From: Rosenbergiella epipactidis
Lineage (GTDB): Bacteria > Pseudomonadota > Gammaproteobacteria > Enterobacterales > Enterobacteriaceae
Reading direction: 5' to 3'
Assembly (NCBI RefSeq): GCF_018494055.1
Contig: NZ_JABBFQ010000010.1
Coordinates: 62,001-126,000 of the forward strand
DNA length: 64,000 bases
The stretch's first letter is position 1. Every line of letters starts with the position of its first letter. Position numbers and translations under genes: made by a program. The notes under the pieces were generated by a model that ran no database searches, was not told the origin of the DNA, and worked only from the letters and a program-made list of their open reading frames with translations. Below are positions 27,598-37,337 of this stretch, piece by piece.

Positions 27598-28521
27598 ATG
27601 AAAAAAACTGGGCAATTTCAGCTAAAAATTTTACATCCTCGATACTGGTTCACGTGGTTTGGACTCGGCGTATTGTGGCTGTTAGTGCAACTCCCTTATC
27701 CTATCTTGATTCGATTGGGAGCAAAGGCCGGTAAAATTTCACGTCGTGTCTTGAAGCGACGCGAGTCGATCACTCGGCGAAATGTGCAACTCTGTTTTCC
27801 GAATATTCAAGAGCAAGAGTTAGAAGCGCTGATCGCTAAGAACTTTGAATCGTTAGGGATGGCCTTGGTCGAGACCGGTATTGCATGGTTTTGGTCGGAC
27901 AAGCGGGTACGCAAACTCTACTCCGTATCAGGGCTCAATAATTTACAACAAGCGCAGCAAGAGCAGCGTGGTGTAATGGTGATTGGCGTACACTTTATGT
28001 CGCTTGAGCTGGGTGGGCGTATTACCGGCCTCTGCCAGCCGATGATGGCGATGTATCGTCCGCACAACAACCAAGCGATGGAATGGGCGCAGACCAAAGG
28101 GCGTATGCGTTCGAATAAAGCGATGATTGACCGTCGTGATTTACGCGGAATGGTCCATGCATTGAAACAAGGTGAAGCCGTATGGTTCGCACCGGATCAA
28201 GATTACGGTCCTAAGGGAAGTGTATTTGCGCCTCTCTTCGCGGTCGATAAGGTGGCGACCACTAACGGGACTTTCGTTTTATCAAGACTGGCGAAGCCCT
28301 CTATGCTGACCATTGTGTTGATTCGTAACAGCAACAAAAGTGGTTATCAGCTGATTATTCAACCGCCACTGCAAGATTATCCTTATGAGGACTCGCAAGC
28401 GGCAGCCAGCTATATGAATAAGGTGATTGAAACTGAAATACTTCGGGCACCGGAACAATATCTCTGGTTACACCGCAGATTTAAAACCCGTCCACCGGGC
28501 GAAGTATCACTTTACGGTTAA
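27598..28521 (+). CDS. lpxP: Kdo2-lipid IVA palmitoleoyl/lauroyl acyltransferase LpxP
   Basis: The 307-residue protein has an N-terminal membrane anchor (about 15-40) and the acyltransferase HX4E motif at H132-E137 in GVHFMSLELGGR. The match is nearer LpxP than LpxL: MSLELGG, CQPMMA.YRPHNNQ.MEW, WFAPDQDYG and TRP.GE.SLY are LpxP-type. It adds the late acyl chain to lipid A at the inner membrane, in E. coli a palmitoleoyl chain at low temperature. A good terminator follows. Cold regulation is inferred only from the E. coli gene. Confidence 0.88.
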   Translation: MKKTGQFQLKILHPRYWFTWFGLGVLWLLVQLPYPILIRLGAKAGKISRRVLKRRESITRRNVQLCFPNIQEQELEALIAKNFESLGMALVETGIAWFWSDKRVRKLYSVSGLNNLQQAQQEQRGVMVIGVHFMSLELGGRITGLCQPMMAMYRPHNNQAMEWAQTKGRMRSNKAMIDRRDLRGMVHALKQGEAVWFAPDQDYGPKGSVFAPLFAVDKVATTNGTFVLSRLAKPSMLTIVLIRNSNKSGYQLIIQPPLQDYPYEDSQAAASYMNKVIETEILRAPEQYLWLHRRFKTRPPGEVSLYG

Positions 28522-28529
28522 TGGAAAAG

Positions 28530-28552
28530 AGCGCCTTGATGGCGCTTTTTTT
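28530..28552 (+). terminator. Terminator after lpxP
   Basis: A 6-bp stem AGCGCC / GGCGCT with a TTGAT loop is followed by a run of seven T residues, a standard intrinsic terminator. Confidence 0.85.
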
Positions 28553-28611
28553 ATCCCTAATCGGCAGGGCTCGTCTATAGTTACTTCATCTTGAATGACG
28601 TTGGAAATACC

Positions 28612-29103
28612 ATGAACATTACGCAGTGCGGACCGGACGAGTGGGCAGATTTGGTCGATATCTTTTCCGAAATGGAACGCTATCATCACCCGCAAGCCAT
28701 TATTGCCGCGGAGCAAATGGCCAAATATCTAAAAGATAGAGTTTTTCCTGCGCATTCTGGGACAGAGATTTATAAAGGGATGCACGATGGGCGTATCGTC
28801 GCCTTTGCCTGCGTGACTATCCTCTATCCAGTACCACGCTACAGTGGACAGATGTTTATCAAAGAGTTGTTTGTGTCTGAGCAATACCGCCGTAAAGGCT
28901 TAGGTCATCAAATGATGGCGTTTATTGCACAGCGCGCCCAAGAGAAATCCTGTAGCCAACTCGATTGGTTGTCAGTGCGCGAAGACGAGGCTGCGCAGGG
29001 ATTTTATGCCTCGCTTGGCGCAAAGGTGGTGGAAGAGGTGAATTATCATCGGCTTGATCAGCACTTTCTGACTCAGTTGGCGACTCAGCCTGAGCAGGCA
29101 TAG
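28612..29103 (+). CDS. GNAT-family N-acetyltransferase
   Basis: The 163-residue product (ATG at 28612; an upstream in-frame TTG is less likely) shows the GNAT core: MFIKELFVSEQYRRKGLGHQMMAFIAQRA for acetyl-CoA binding, then LDWLSVREDEAAQGFYASLGA. It is a general small-molecule or protein acetyltransferase; the substrate is unknown. It is flanked by terminators on both sides, so it is monocistronic. Confidence 0.82.
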   Translation: MNITQCGPDEWADLVDIFSEMERYHHPQAIIAAEQMAKYLKDRVFPAHSGTEIYKGMHDGRIVAFACVTILYPVPRYSGQMFIKELFVSEQYRRKGLGHQMMAFIAQRAQEKSCSQLDWLSVREDEAAQGFYASLGAKVVEEVNYHRLDQHFLTQLATQPEQA

Positions 29104-29128
29104 CCTGTTAGGTAAGGACCTAACAGGC
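29103..29128. terminator. Bidirectional terminator hairpin
   Basis: A perfect 11-bp stem GCCTGTTAGGT / ACCTAACAGGC with an AAGG loop lies between convergent genes. Confidence 0.7.
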
Positions 29129-29133
29129 ATTCA

Positions 29134-29595
29134 CTATTTTTTATTGGCCAGATAGTGGTTAAGGAACATTTGCGCATCGCCACTTTGCGACAGGGTTTCG
29201 CTGTAGTGCAGGGTAATCGGGTCAGGCTCATTAGGTAAGAAGAGCTGGCCGCGATTCTGTTTCAGAATTAATACGACGTGACGTTTATTTCCTTGGCTGA
29301 CCGAGTAATGCAGCGCGTCGTTAACCCGAGTAATCTTCATTTTCTGAATCACGAGATTCCAATCGTGATCAGCATCTTCAATTTGCACTAAGGCTTCCTG
29401 CGCTTTACGGTCGCCAATCCGTAATGTCCACACTTTAACCCCGAGATCGCCACTGTAAGCAATCACTCGTTCAGCAACGGCTGGCCGTGCCTCGGCATAA
29501 CTCATCCGAGAAAATAAGGTTAATAGGAGTAGCGTGATGAAAGCTAAAAAGAAGGGGATAAACCTATAAAGACGAGACGTATTCCAGTTATTCAT
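29134..29595 (-). CDS. Hypothetical exported or membrane-anchored protein
   Basis: The 153-residue product from the ATG at 29595 (AAGGAG upstream) has one hydrophobic segment at about 12-33 ending in SYAEA, which could be a signal peptide or an N-terminal anchor. The rest is a soluble domain of beta-strand character with repeated basic and acidic positions and no cysteine. I recognise no family. It is isolated between a terminator and a 300-base non-coding gap. Confidence 0.65.
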   Translation of the reverse strand: MNNWNTSRLYRFIPFFLAFITLLLLTLFSRMSYAEARPAVAERVIAYSGDLGVKVWTLRIGDRKAQEALVQIEDADHDWNLVIQKMKITRVNDALHYSVSQGNKRHVVLILKQNRGQLFLPNEPDPITLHYSETLSQSGDAQMFLNHYLANKK

Positions 29596-29864
29596 AATCG
29601 CTCCTTGCGTTAAGTGGAGCAATAGTATGAAAGTTGAGGTAACCCTTGTGAAGCCGATTCTTTCTTTCAGGATAAGCTATCGAGAAAAAAGCTTAATTTT
29701 ATTACATTAATTCCGGCCTGATAGAGAGGATACGAAAGTAGTATGTGGCTAAGCACCAGTGCTACGGAAGCATTTGTTGAACTTGTCAGTCACTTTCCCT
29801 TTTATGGACTTAAATCACGATAGTTGGTTTTAACACTGCGCCCAGGCAAGCCGTACATAAAAAA
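29596..29864. other. Non-coding gap, nothing recognised
   Basis: About 270 bases separate the hypothetical exported protein from the gsi terminator. It must hold the promoter of the minus-strand hypothetical gene. I see no open frame, no RNA gene and no clear repeat. Confidence 0.4.
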
Positions 29865-29882
29865 AGGGCCGTAATCGGCCCT
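29865..29882 (-). terminator. Terminator of the gsi operon
   Basis: AGGGCCG / CGGCCCT pair around TAAT; the preceding run of eight A residues on the plus strand is a T tract for minus-strand transcripts leaving gsiD. Confidence 0.8.
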
Positions 29883-29914
29883 GTATCAGTAACAAGTCAC
29901 TCGGCTCTACGGAC

Positions 29915-30823
29915 TCATTTACGCAGTTTGGGGTCGAGCGCATCGCGTAAGCCATCGCCTAATAAGTTAAACGCTAGCACGGTAAGAAAGATGGCGAGAA
30001 TAGGGAACAGCGCGACATGCGGTGCCATAACCATATCTGAACGCGCTTCGTTCAACATCGCTCCCCATTCCGGTGTCGGCGGTTGAGCGCCCAAGCCAAT
30101 AAATGACAGGCTGGCTGCAGAGATAATCGAAACGCCGATACGCAGGGTAAAAAAGACGACGATCGAGGAGAAGGTCCCCGGCAGGATATGTTTGAGTAGA
30201 ATATGCGTAGTGGAGGCGCCAATACTGCGTGCCGACTCCACCCACGTCAGTTGTTTCAATACTAAGGTATTGCCACGAACCAGGCGGGCAAAGGCGGGAA
30301 TACTGAAAATAGCGACCGCAATCACCACGTTAGACATCCCCGGCCCCATTAGGGCAACCACTGCGATAGCTAAGAGGATCCCCGGAAAGGCGAAGAGAAC
30401 ATCACAAATACGCATGATAATCCTATCTGCCCAGCCCTCGAAATAGCCAGCAACCAAGCCCAATACTGTACCGATAACCGATCCCAGCGCCACAGAGAAG
30501 ACACCCGCTAACAGAGAGATTCGTGTTCCTAAGATAACTCGGCTAAAGATATCACGTCCTAACGCATCCACGCCGAACCAGTGCATAAGGCTAGGGCCTT
30601 GATCGATTCGGTCATAATCAAAATAGTTCTCGGCATCGAACGGCGTTAGCCACGGTGCAAAAATGGCGACAATAAAAAGTATCACCACAAATAGCCCGGC
30701 GGCCACCGCCACCGGCTGTTGGCGAAAGCGCAGCCAGAACTCGCGGAGCGGTGGCTGCGGTGTTGCCGGATCGAGGGTCGGTAGGGATTTTAAAGCCGCT
30801 TCGCGGCGCCAATTTTTCATCAC
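29915..30823 (-). CDS. gsiD: Glutathione ABC importer permease GsiD
   Basis: The 302-residue DppC-type permease has a short N-terminal extension, the first helix near 35-55, and the OppBC domain with [21 protein letters not shown], and the EAA loop [26 protein letters not shown]. It ends in [17 protein letters not shown], typical of the peptide/glutathione permeases. It is the last gene of the gsiABCD operon. The assignment to glutathione rather than peptide rests on the gsi gene order and on the neighbouring amidase. Confidence 0.85.
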   Translation of the reverse strand: MMKNWRREAALKSLPTLDPATPQPPLREFWLRFRQQPVAVAAGLFVVILFIVAIFAPWLTPFDAENYFDYDRIDQGPSLMHWFGVDALGRDIFSRVILGTRISLLAGVFSVALGSVIGTVLGLVAGYFEGWADRIIMRICDVLFAFPGILLAIAVVALMGPGMSNVVIAVAIFSIPAFARLVRGNTLVLKQLTWVESARSIGASTTHILLKHILPGTFSSIVVFFTLRIGVSIISAASLSFIGLGAQPPTPEWGAMLNEARSDMVMAPHVALFPILAIFLTVLAFNLLGDGLRDALDPKLRK

Positions 30824-30829
30824 CCCTCC

Positions 30830-31750
30830 TCAGCGGTAGCGAATAGTGGGGTTAACCACAGCATAAAGGATATCGACGACTAAATTGATCACGATAAACT
30901 CACAGGAAAAGAGTAGGACCAACGCCTGAATAACGGGGTAATCACGGTTTTCGACAGAATCGATCAGTAGACGCCCAAGGCCTGGCCAGTTAAATACCAC
31001 TTCAACGACGATCGCGCCCCCTAACAGCAGGCCGAACTGCAGCCCCATCATGGTAATGACCGGAATCAGGGCGTTACGTAAGCCATGTTTAAAGATAACG
31101 CGACGCGGGCTTAAGCCTTTCGCGCGCGCCGTGCGCATATAGTCCTCGCCCAATACCTCAATAAAGGAGGCGCGAGTAAATCGTGCCATCACCGAGGCTA
31201 CCGACGCCCCGAGGGTGAGAGAAGGCAGGATATAGTGGCGCCAGCTATCGGCACCGACCGTCGGTAACCAGCCGAGCTGGACGGAGAAAATTTGCATCAG
31301 CAGTATCCCTAATGCAAAAGCAGGAAAAGAGATACCGGATACGGCAATCAACATGCCTAGTTTATCGGGCCAGCGGTTGCGCCACACTGCAGAGGCAACA
31401 CCGATAAATAGGCCAAACAGACATGACCACGCCATGCTACACAGAGTGAGTAGCAGCGTTGGCATAAAGCGGCTAGCGATCTCTTCACTTACGGGGCGTT
31501 GCGACGACATCGATTGACCTAAGTCACCCTGCAGTAACCGAACGATATAATGCCAAAACTGTTGCGGCAGAGGTAAATCTAGCCCTAATTGATGGCGTAC
31601 CATGGCGACAACTGTGCCGTCAGCATTCGGTCCCGCCAACAGACGAGCCGGGTCGCCTGGTAAAAGGTGAACAAACAGAAAGACGAGAATGGCGACAATC
31701 AATAACGTCGGCAGCATCCCTAGCAAGCGTTTTAGAAAATAATTGAGCAT
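30830..31750 (-). CDS. gsiC: Glutathione ABC importer permease GsiC
   Basis: The 306-residue DppB-type permease begins [17 protein letters not shown] and has [13 protein letters not shown], the EAA-type loop [29 protein letters not shown] and a C-terminal Y-A-V-x-N-P-T-I-R-Y-R ending. About six membrane helices are seen. It is six bases upstream of gsiD and forms the heterodimeric channel with it. Confidence 0.87.
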   Translation of the reverse strand: MLNYFLKRLLGMLPTLLIVAILVFLFVHLLPGDPARLLAGPNADGTVVAMVRHQLGLDLPLPQQFWHYIVRLLQGDLGQSMSSQRPVSEEIASRFMPTLLLTLCSMAWSCLFGLFIGVASAVWRNRWPDKLGMLIAVSGISFPAFALGILLMQIFSVQLGWLPTVGADSWRHYILPSLTLGASVASVMARFTRASFIEVLGEDYMRTARAKGLSPRRVIFKHGLRNALIPVITMMGLQFGLLLGGAIVVEVVFNWPGLGRLLIDSVENRDYPVIQALVLLFSCEFIVINLVVDILYAVVNPTIRYR

Positions 31751-31793
31751 GCATAGCCTCGAGTTATGGGCAGGCGATGCCTGCCCGAGACAA

Positions 31794-33332
31794 TCACTTC
31801 AGATCGGCATTATCAAAATCAAAACCAGTATCTGGCATGACATTGAAATGGGTGAGGGCCTTATTATTGGCTGAAACAAGCTTCTCAACCACCAGCGGGA
31901 TCCACGGTTGGTCATGCCAGATCTTATCTTGCGCATCTTTATAGAAAGCATTTTTCTTGGCGGCATCGGTCGCATTTAAGGCATCGGCTAAATCTTTATC
32001 CACCTGTGGGTTGCTATAAAAAGCGGTGTTAAAGATGGCCGGTGGCCAAGAGCTGGTCGCAAACAGCGGTGTTAAGGCCCAGTTTGCTTCACCCGTCGAG
32101 GCGGTCCAACCGGTATAGAACATCCGCACGCCACTCTCTTTTTGTCCCTTGTCTTCGACCTGTGCAGCACGTTGCCCCGCATCCATTGCCGTCACCTGGG
32201 CTTTAATCCCCACCATGGCAAGTTGTTGCTGGGTAAACTGTAATACTTTCTGCGCTGTAGAGTGGTTATGGGATGACCATAACGTGGTTTGGAACCCCTG
32301 AGGGTAACCGGCTTCTTTTAACAGCTGACGCGCTTTCGCTGGGTCATAAGGAATGGCCGGGTAGTGTTGGGCATCGGCAATCGCTGGCGGCACAATTCCC
32401 GTCGCTGGGGTGGCATAGCCTGCAAACGCCACCTTGGCTAAGGCTTCACGGTTAATCGCATAGTTTAAGGCTTCACGGACCTTCGGGTTATCGAAAGGTT
32501 TTTGCGTCACATTAAGGCTAATGTAGCGCTGCATAATTGAAGGCCAGCTCACGACCTCTAGCTTATTATTCGCCTTTAAGCGCGGAGCTTGCTCGTAAGG
32601 GATTGGGTAAGCGAAATCTGCCTCACCGGTTTGTAGCATCGCCGCACGGGTATTGTTATCGGCGACAGGGCGCCAGACGATGCTGTCTAACTTAGGTAAT
32701 CCTTTTTGCCAATAATTCGGCCATTTTTTTACCGTCATGGCATCGGTCTGGTTCCAGCTCACAAATTGATAAGGGCCGGTACCGACTGGGTGGAAGCCAA
32801 TCTGCTTACCGTATTTTTGCAATGCGGCAGGCGAAATCATCACAGCAGAAGGGTGCGCGAGGGTGTTGATAAAGGCTGAAAACGGCTTTTTCAGCGTAAT
32901 TTTCACCGTGTGCGCATCGACCGCTTCGGTCTTGGCGATATCGTTAAATAAGTTGTAGCGTTTTAAATGGCTATCAGGATTGCTGGCGCGGTCAAGATTG
33001 ACCTTAACGGCTTGAGCATCGAACGGCGTGCCATCTTGGAACGTTACATTGGGCCGAAGAGTCAGCGTATAGGTCAGCCCATCGTTGCTGACTTTATAGC
33101 TTTCCGCCAGCACCGGTTTGATCTTCATATTTTCATCAAAGCCGTAAAGCCCTTGATAAAACGATTTGGCAACGCTTTGCGAAAGGGTGTCATTCGCATC
33201 GTAAGGGTCCAGCGTGGTAAAATTCGAGCCCACGGCAACGACGATATTTTTTGCGGCAAAGCTCGATACACTGGCAAGGCTCGCAGTCATGCCTAAGGCT
33301 ATTAGCCAAGGGCGCTGGCGTTTAGTGATCAT
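31794..33332 (-). CDS. gsiB: Glutathione-binding periplasmic protein GsiB
   Basis: The 512-residue precursor has a signal peptide (1-27, ending SFAA) and a family 5 peptide-binding fold: [55 protein letters not shown] and a C-terminal [13 protein letters not shown]. Length and pattern follow E. coli GsiB. Its start overlaps the gsiA stop (ATGA). Confidence 0.9.
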   Translation of the reverse strand: MITKRQRPWLIALGMTASLASVSSFAAKNIVVAVGSNFTTLDPYDANDTLSQSVAKSFYQGLYGFDENMKIKPVLAESYKVSNDGLTYTLTLRPNVTFQDGTPFDAQAVKVNLDRASNPDSHLKRYNLFNDIAKTEAVDAHTVKITLKKPFSAFINTLAHPSAVMISPAALQKYGKQIGFHPVGTGPYQFVSWNQTDAMTVKKWPNYWQKGLPKLDSIVWRPVADNNTRAAMLQTGEADFAYPIPYEQAPRLKANNKLEVVSWPSIMQRYISLNVTQKPFDNPKVREALNYAINREALAKVAFAGYATPATGIVPPAIADAQHYPAIPYDPAKARQLLKEAGYPQGFQTTLWSSHNHSTAQKVLQFTQQQLAMVGIKAQVTAMDAGQRAAQVEDKGQKESGVRMFYTGWTASTGEANWALTPLFATSSWPPAIFNTAFYSNPQVDKDLADALNATDAAKKNAFYKDAQDKIWHDQPWIPLVVEKLVSANNKALTHFNVMPDTGFDFDNADLK

Positions 33333-35230
33333 AAAGTCTCTCCTGTCTGCAATGAAGGGGTTGCCGCATGGGTCGGCGATAAGGGGGAGGTCGACGCGTT
33401 TATCGCAACATAATGCCCTGGGGCGACTTCATTGAGGGTTACGCGTTCGGGGCCTTTTCCTAAGGGATAAATGGCGCTAGGGATCTCTTCAACTGCTGAA
33501 GAGAGTGGCGGGCGCTGACTTCTTGGGTCGGCAACCGGTACGGCATTAAGTAACTTTTGCGTATAGGGATGCTGCGGTGCGGCGAAGATCGCGGCACGCG
33601 GTCCCATCTCGACAATTTGTCCTTGATACATTACCGCGACGCGGTGGCTGATGCGCTCGACCACCGCCATATCATGGGAAATAAAGAGGAAAGCAAGTCC
33701 TTGCTCACGCTGTAAGTCAAGGAGCAGATTAATAATTTGCGCCTGCACCGAGACATCTAAGGCGGAGACAGATTCGTCAGCGACAATCAGTTTCGGATTA
33801 GAGGCCAACGCGCGAGCAATACAGATACGTTGGCGCTGCCCACCGGAAAATTGATGCGGATAACGTAACGCATGTTCCGCCGAGAGCCCGACTTTCTCCA
33901 GTAGCTGATGTGCGCGCTGTTGCGCTTGAGCCGGGGTGGCCAGCTTATGCACTAACAGGGGCTCCATAATCGAGTACCCCACGGTTTTTCGGGGGTCGAG
34001 CGAAGCGTAAGGATCTTGGAAAATAAACTGAATTTGCTGGCGCAAAGTATTCAGCGCAGAACCGGTTAGCTGATCGATCCGTTGCCCATTAAAAGTAATC
34101 GCCCCGAGCTGGCTATTGACCAACTGCAGTAGCGCACGTCCGGTGGTTGATTTACCGCAGCCGGACTCGCCGACTAGCGCCAAGGTTTCGCCCGCTCGCA
34201 AGTCAAAGCTCAGATGTTCTACCGCGTGCACTTCGCTGACCACCCGATTCAGGAGGCCGCCGCGTAGTGGAAAGCGGGTAACAAGATCCTTTACTTGCAA
34301 TAGCGGCGCAGAGTGCTTATCGACCGTATCCTGGGTATCGTCTAACAGTTTCTCATCGCCGGGTAGGGCAAACTTTTGCGGGGTATCATAGGACTGCATA
34401 TCCCCCAAACGAGGTACCGCCGCGAGTAATTGTCGCGTGTAAGGATGCTGAGGGGCGTAGAACAGGGTATCGACCGCCGCCGTTTCCAGCATCTGACCTT
34501 GACGTAATACCGTCACCTCGTCAGCCATCTCTGCCACCACGCCCATATCATGGGTGATAAACAGCACACCGGTATCCAGATCTCGCTGTAACTCCCGGAT
34601 CAGCGTTAAGATTTGTGCCTGTAAGGTGACGTCGAGCGCGGTCGTCGGCTCATCGGCAATCAGCAGTGAGGGCCGACAGCTGAGAGCCATCGCAATCATC
34701 ACTCGCTGGCGCATGCCGCCGGAAAGCTGATGGGGATAACGGCTAAGAATTTGCTTCGCCGCAGGGATCCGCACGCGCTCTAATAGCTGTAGACTCTGTT
34801 GCAGCGCTTCGGCATGAGAAAGCGGCTGATGTTGGCGTACCGATTCCGCTAACTGCTGACCCACGGTAAACACTGGGTTGAGGGAAGTCATCGGCTCTTG
34901 GAAGATCATCGCCACCTCGGCGCCCCGCACCCCTTGCCACTGGGACTCCGTCAGCTGCCCTAACTCAATCTGTTGTCCGGTTCGAGTGCGCAACAGCCGC
35001 TGCCCCTCGACATTCGCCTCTTTAGGCAAAAGCCCCATCAATGCCAGCGAACTGACCGATTTTCCCGACCCCGATTCACCGACTAACGCGAGAGTTTTGC
35101 CTCGGTAGACCTCGAGGTTAAGGTTATCGACCACGGAGTGAAGCCTTCCCTGTTGCGGGAAACCAATAGTCAGATTTTCTACGTGTAAGATGGGCTGAGA
35201 CTGATGAGCTTGTTGATCCGTTTCCGACAC
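33329..35230 (-). CDS. gsiA: Glutathione importer ATPase GsiA (two ATPase domains)
   Basis: Starting at GTG 35230, which has GGGAGAG just upstream, the product is 633 residues against 623 for E. coli GsiA. Two complete nucleotide-binding domains are fused: Walker A GESGSGKS (51-58) and signature LSGGMRQR in the first, GESGCGKS and FSGGQRQR in the second. Each ends in the oligopeptide-type C-terminal motif (QHPYT..LL.AVP). An in-frame ATG further upstream would add 28 residues not seen in the family. It is the first gene of the operon. Confidence 0.9.
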   Translation of the reverse strand: MSETDQQAHQSQPILHVENLTIGFPQQGRLHSVVDNLNLEVYRGKTLALVGESGSGKSVSSLALMGLLPKEANVEGQRLLRTRTGQQIELGQLTESQWQGVRGAEVAMIFQEPMTSLNPVFTVGQQLAESVRQHQPLSHAEALQQSLQLLERVRIPAAKQILSRYPHQLSGGMRQRVMIAMALSCRPSLLIADEPTTALDVTLQAQILTLIRELQRDLDTGVLFITHDMGVVAEMADEVTVLRQGQMLETAAVDTLFYAPQHPYTRQLLAAVPRLGDMQSYDTPQKFALPGDEKLLDDTQDTVDKHSAPLLQVKDLVTRFPLRGGLLNRVVSEVHAVEHLSFDLRAGETLALVGESGCGKSTTGRALLQLVNSQLGAITFNGQRIDQLTGSALNTLRQQIQFIFQDPYASLDPRKTVGYSIMEPLLVHKLATPAQAQQRAHQLLEKVGLSAEHALRYPHQFSGGQRQRICIARALASNPKLIVADESVSALDVSVQAQIINLLLDLQREQGLAFLFISHDMAVVERISHRVAVMYQGQIVEMGPRAAIFAAPQHPYTQKLLNAVPVADPRSQRPPLSSAVEEIPSAIYPLGKGPERVTLNEVAPGHYVAINASTSPLSPTHAATPSLQTGETL

Positions 35231-35440
35231 CTTAACTCTCCCTTGTATGACTGCGCTAAAAATGGCAATGTTGGCGTGGTTACTGCACAACACACCCTGC
35301 GCAAATCGATTCACGCCTTAGCAAAAGTATATGATGTTTCTGAGGTTATGCCATTTGGACTATAAAAAGTCTTAGTTCGCTTGTAAATCAATAACCTTAA
35401 CGAAGTAATAACGTTTTGTTATGTTCCTCGCCAAAAAGAT

Positions 35441-36247
35441 CTAATCACTCGGCGATAAAACCTGGGGCCAGGCCGACAATAACCGACAATTCTGTAACAC
35501 CGGCAATTGCTCACGCACCGCAGTGAGGTGCGCTTTATCTAGCTGCGCGAAGATAAGCTGCGGCCGTTCCCCTGCCTGAGCGATCACTAAGCCCAAAGGG
35601 TCGACGACAAGGCTATGACCGATATTTTTCACGCCACATTCGCCGCTTGCCGCAAGATAACAAGTATTTTCTAACGCACGGGCGCGTGTCAGCAACTCCC
35701 AATGTAGCTCTTTATTGGCCCCTTTTAACCATGCGGCAGGCAGCACCAACAACTCTGCGCCTTGCAAGGCTAAGGCCCGCGCCATCTCGGGGAAACGCAG
35801 ATCGTAGCATGTCATTACGCCAACCCTAAACTCATCAACCTGTAATAAGGGGGGCAGGGTATGCCCAGCTATCACCTTATCTGACTCACGCACCGTAAAA
35901 GCATCATAGAGATGGATCTTATCGTAAGTCAGTAAGATTTCCCCTCCACGTAACGCCACTAACACGTTACGCGCTTTATTCTCCCCAGCCGGAACATGTA
36001 GCGTGAAGAGGGTCGTCACACCAAGTGTTTGACTGGCCGCTAATAGCTGCTGGATAAAGGGGCCCTCTAGCGGTTGTGCTGCCTCGATCACCCATTGGCT
36101 ATCTTGATTATCCCGCGCTAACACCGCCTCTGGTAGCACCAGCAACCTTGCACCTTGCCGGTCGGCATCTTGCATTAGCTGGATGATGGTATTGGCATTT
36201 TCTTGCCATTCTCGACTTACTGACCATTGACCCAATGCGATATTCAT
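35441..36247 (-). CDS. ybeM: Carbon-nitrogen hydrolase, deaminated-glutathione amidase type
   Basis: The 268-residue nitrilase-superfamily enzyme has the catalytic triad E40 (LVLPEA), K110 (YDKIHLYD) and C147 (MTCYDLRFPE). The sequence is of the YbeM/Nit1 kind, which hydrolyses deaminated glutathione formed by transaminase side reactions. It lies directly upstream of, and in the same direction as, gsiA with a 210-base gap, so it may have its own promoter. The glutathione context strengthens the specific call. Confidence 0.8.
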   Translation of the reverse strand: MNIALGQWSVSREWQENANTIIQLMQDADRQGARLLVLPEAVLARDNQDSQWVIEAAQPLEGPFIQQLLAASQTLGVTTLFTLHVPAGENKARNVLVALRGGEILLTYDKIHLYDAFTVRESDKVIAGHTLPPLLQVDEFRVGVMTCYDLRFPEMARALALQGAELLVLPAAWLKGANKELHWELLTRARALENTCYLAASGECGVKNIGHSLVVDPLGLVIAQAGERPQLIFAQLDKAHLTAVREQLPVLQNCRLLSAWPQVLSPSD

Positions 36248-36382
36248 TGCTGCTCCTAGTAATCGAGTGAGGGGACACCGATCACCACTGTAGAGTCTTT
36301 TGGATGCATCCCCAAGGAATTATTGCAATCTGCAAGCGGCTCAAGGCATGATACCTAAAAATGGAGAACGCGGAGCGTCAGC

Positions 36383-36718
36383 ATGACACCACTTTTTGTG
36401 TATGGCACCTTACAGAAGGACCGTGAGAACGAGCATTTACTTAGCCGTATTGGCGGCGAGTGGATAGCCGCGACTATTCGAGGCACTTATTACCCCAAAG
36501 CCTGGGGGCTGGCCGCCGATTTTCCGGGCGTTATCCTCGATGAGCAGGCCGACGACGTTCCGGGGTATCTTTTTATCAGCCCGCAACTCGCTGAACACTG
36601 GCCAGCATTGGACGAGTTCGAGGCGGGCTACGACCGCATTATCACCACCGCGACCACGGCGGATGGGCAACGCTTTCAGGCCTGGGTTTATCAAGTTCAG
36701 CCACCTTTTCCAGCGTAG
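36383..36718 (+). CDS. Gamma-glutamylcyclotransferase-like protein (YtfP family)
   Basis: The 111-residue protein has the GGCT-like barrel: the substrate-loop motif VYGTL (6-10) and the expected acidic catalytic position in LDEFEAGYDR (Glu78 or Glu80). Family members cleave gamma-glutamyl amines or have unknown roles; YtfP itself is uncharacterised. Its neighbours are a glutathione importer and a glutathione-repair amidase, so a gamma-glutamyl substrate is plausible. The tRNA gene follows about 115 bases downstream. Confidence 0.8.
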   Translation: MTPLFVYGTLQKDRENEHLLSRIGGEWIAATIRGTYYPKAWGLAADFPGVILDEQADDVPGYLFISPQLAEHWPALDEFEAGYDRIITTATTADGQRFQAWVYQVQPPFPA

Positions 36719-36833
36719 ATTATTGAATTGTAATAATCCTAATCGCTGCAAAGAATCTGCCTTAAAAAACAGCAACTAACTCGACAGCACTGGATTAGGC
36801 TACTCGGATGCTTTATACTCCCTGCCACATTAA

Positions 36834-36910
36834 GGCCCCTTAGCTCAGTCGGTTAGAGCAGACGACTCATAATCGTTTGGTCCCCAGTTCAAGTCTGGGA
36901 GGGGCCACCA
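36834..36910 (+). tRNA. tRNA-Ile2 (CAU anticodon, lysidine type)
   Basis: A 77-nt cloverleaf with encoded CCA: acceptor GGCCCCT pairs with AGGGGCC, D arm GCTCAG..GAGC, anticodon stem ACGA/TCGT with loop CTCATAA (CAT at 36868-36870), T arm CCCAG TTCAAGT CTGGG. The sequence closely follows E. coli ileX/ileY, whose CAU anticodon is modified to read AUA. Its 3' half abuts the prophage, so that half is probably supplied by the phage attachment core. Confidence 0.92.
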
Positions 36911-36937
36911 GATTTTACCTGTTAAATCAGGACATTA

Positions 36938-36963
36938 AGCCACTCAATTGAGTGGCTTTTTTG
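36938..36963 (+). terminator. Terminator after tRNA-Ile2
   Basis: AGCCACTC / GAGTGGCT pair around AATT and are followed by six T residues; it lies just downstream of the tRNA and can end the tRNA transcript. Confidence 0.8.
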
Positions 36964-37030
36964 TTGGTTGATTGCCGAGTGGCGATAGAATGGCGATGCT
37001 TAATTTTACTTATTTTTATAAGACGTAAAA

Positions 37031-37050
37031 AAACCCGCTATTGCGGGTTT
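37031..37050 (-). terminator. Terminator after ogr
   Basis: AAACCCGC / GCGGGTTT pair around TATT with A residues on the plus-strand left side, giving a T tract for minus-strand transcripts leaving ogr. Confidence 0.75.
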
Positions 37051-37052
37051 GA

Positions 37053-37271
37053 TTACATGAATAAAAATTGCTGTCCGTTGCTTGATGGGTGAGGGGGAAC
37101 TGGTGTTACTAGCTGAGGCCGTGTGATTATAGCTGTTACCGTCTCAAGAGATTTAAAAGTACATCCACAATTAATATTTTGGCATTGGTTGTAACGTTCT
37201 TTTGTATCATTACTCATTTTAACGCTACTTCGGGTATGCGCTGCATCGTGGCATATCGGGCAATTCATCAT
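37053..37271 (-). CDS. ogr: Late-gene activator Ogr/Delta
   Basis: The 72-residue zinc-finger protein has C4-x2-C7 and C30-x4-C35, the metal ligands of P2 Ogr, with the family segment KERYNQCQN. The ATG at 37271 follows GGGGA. Ogr activates late transcription of P2-like phages by binding TGT-N12-ACA sites upstream of late promoters. It is at its usual place next to D and the phage attachment site. Three matching sites are present in this prophage. Confidence 0.9.
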   Translation of the reverse strand: MMNCPICHDAAHTRSSVKMSNDTKERYNQCQNINCGCTFKSLETVTAIITRPQLVTPVPPHPSSNGQQFLFM

Positions 37272-37337
37272 ATCATTTTCCCCAAATAGGTATATAAGAT
37301 TCACTTTTTGTGTATTTTGCGATTATACATATTCTTT

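Noticed and set aside
33329-36247. Opine or peptide importer instead of glutathione importer
   Set aside because: Dipeptide-type transporters look alike, but the fused two-domain ATPase, the gsiA-B-C-D order and the deaminated-glutathione amidase next door favour Gsi.
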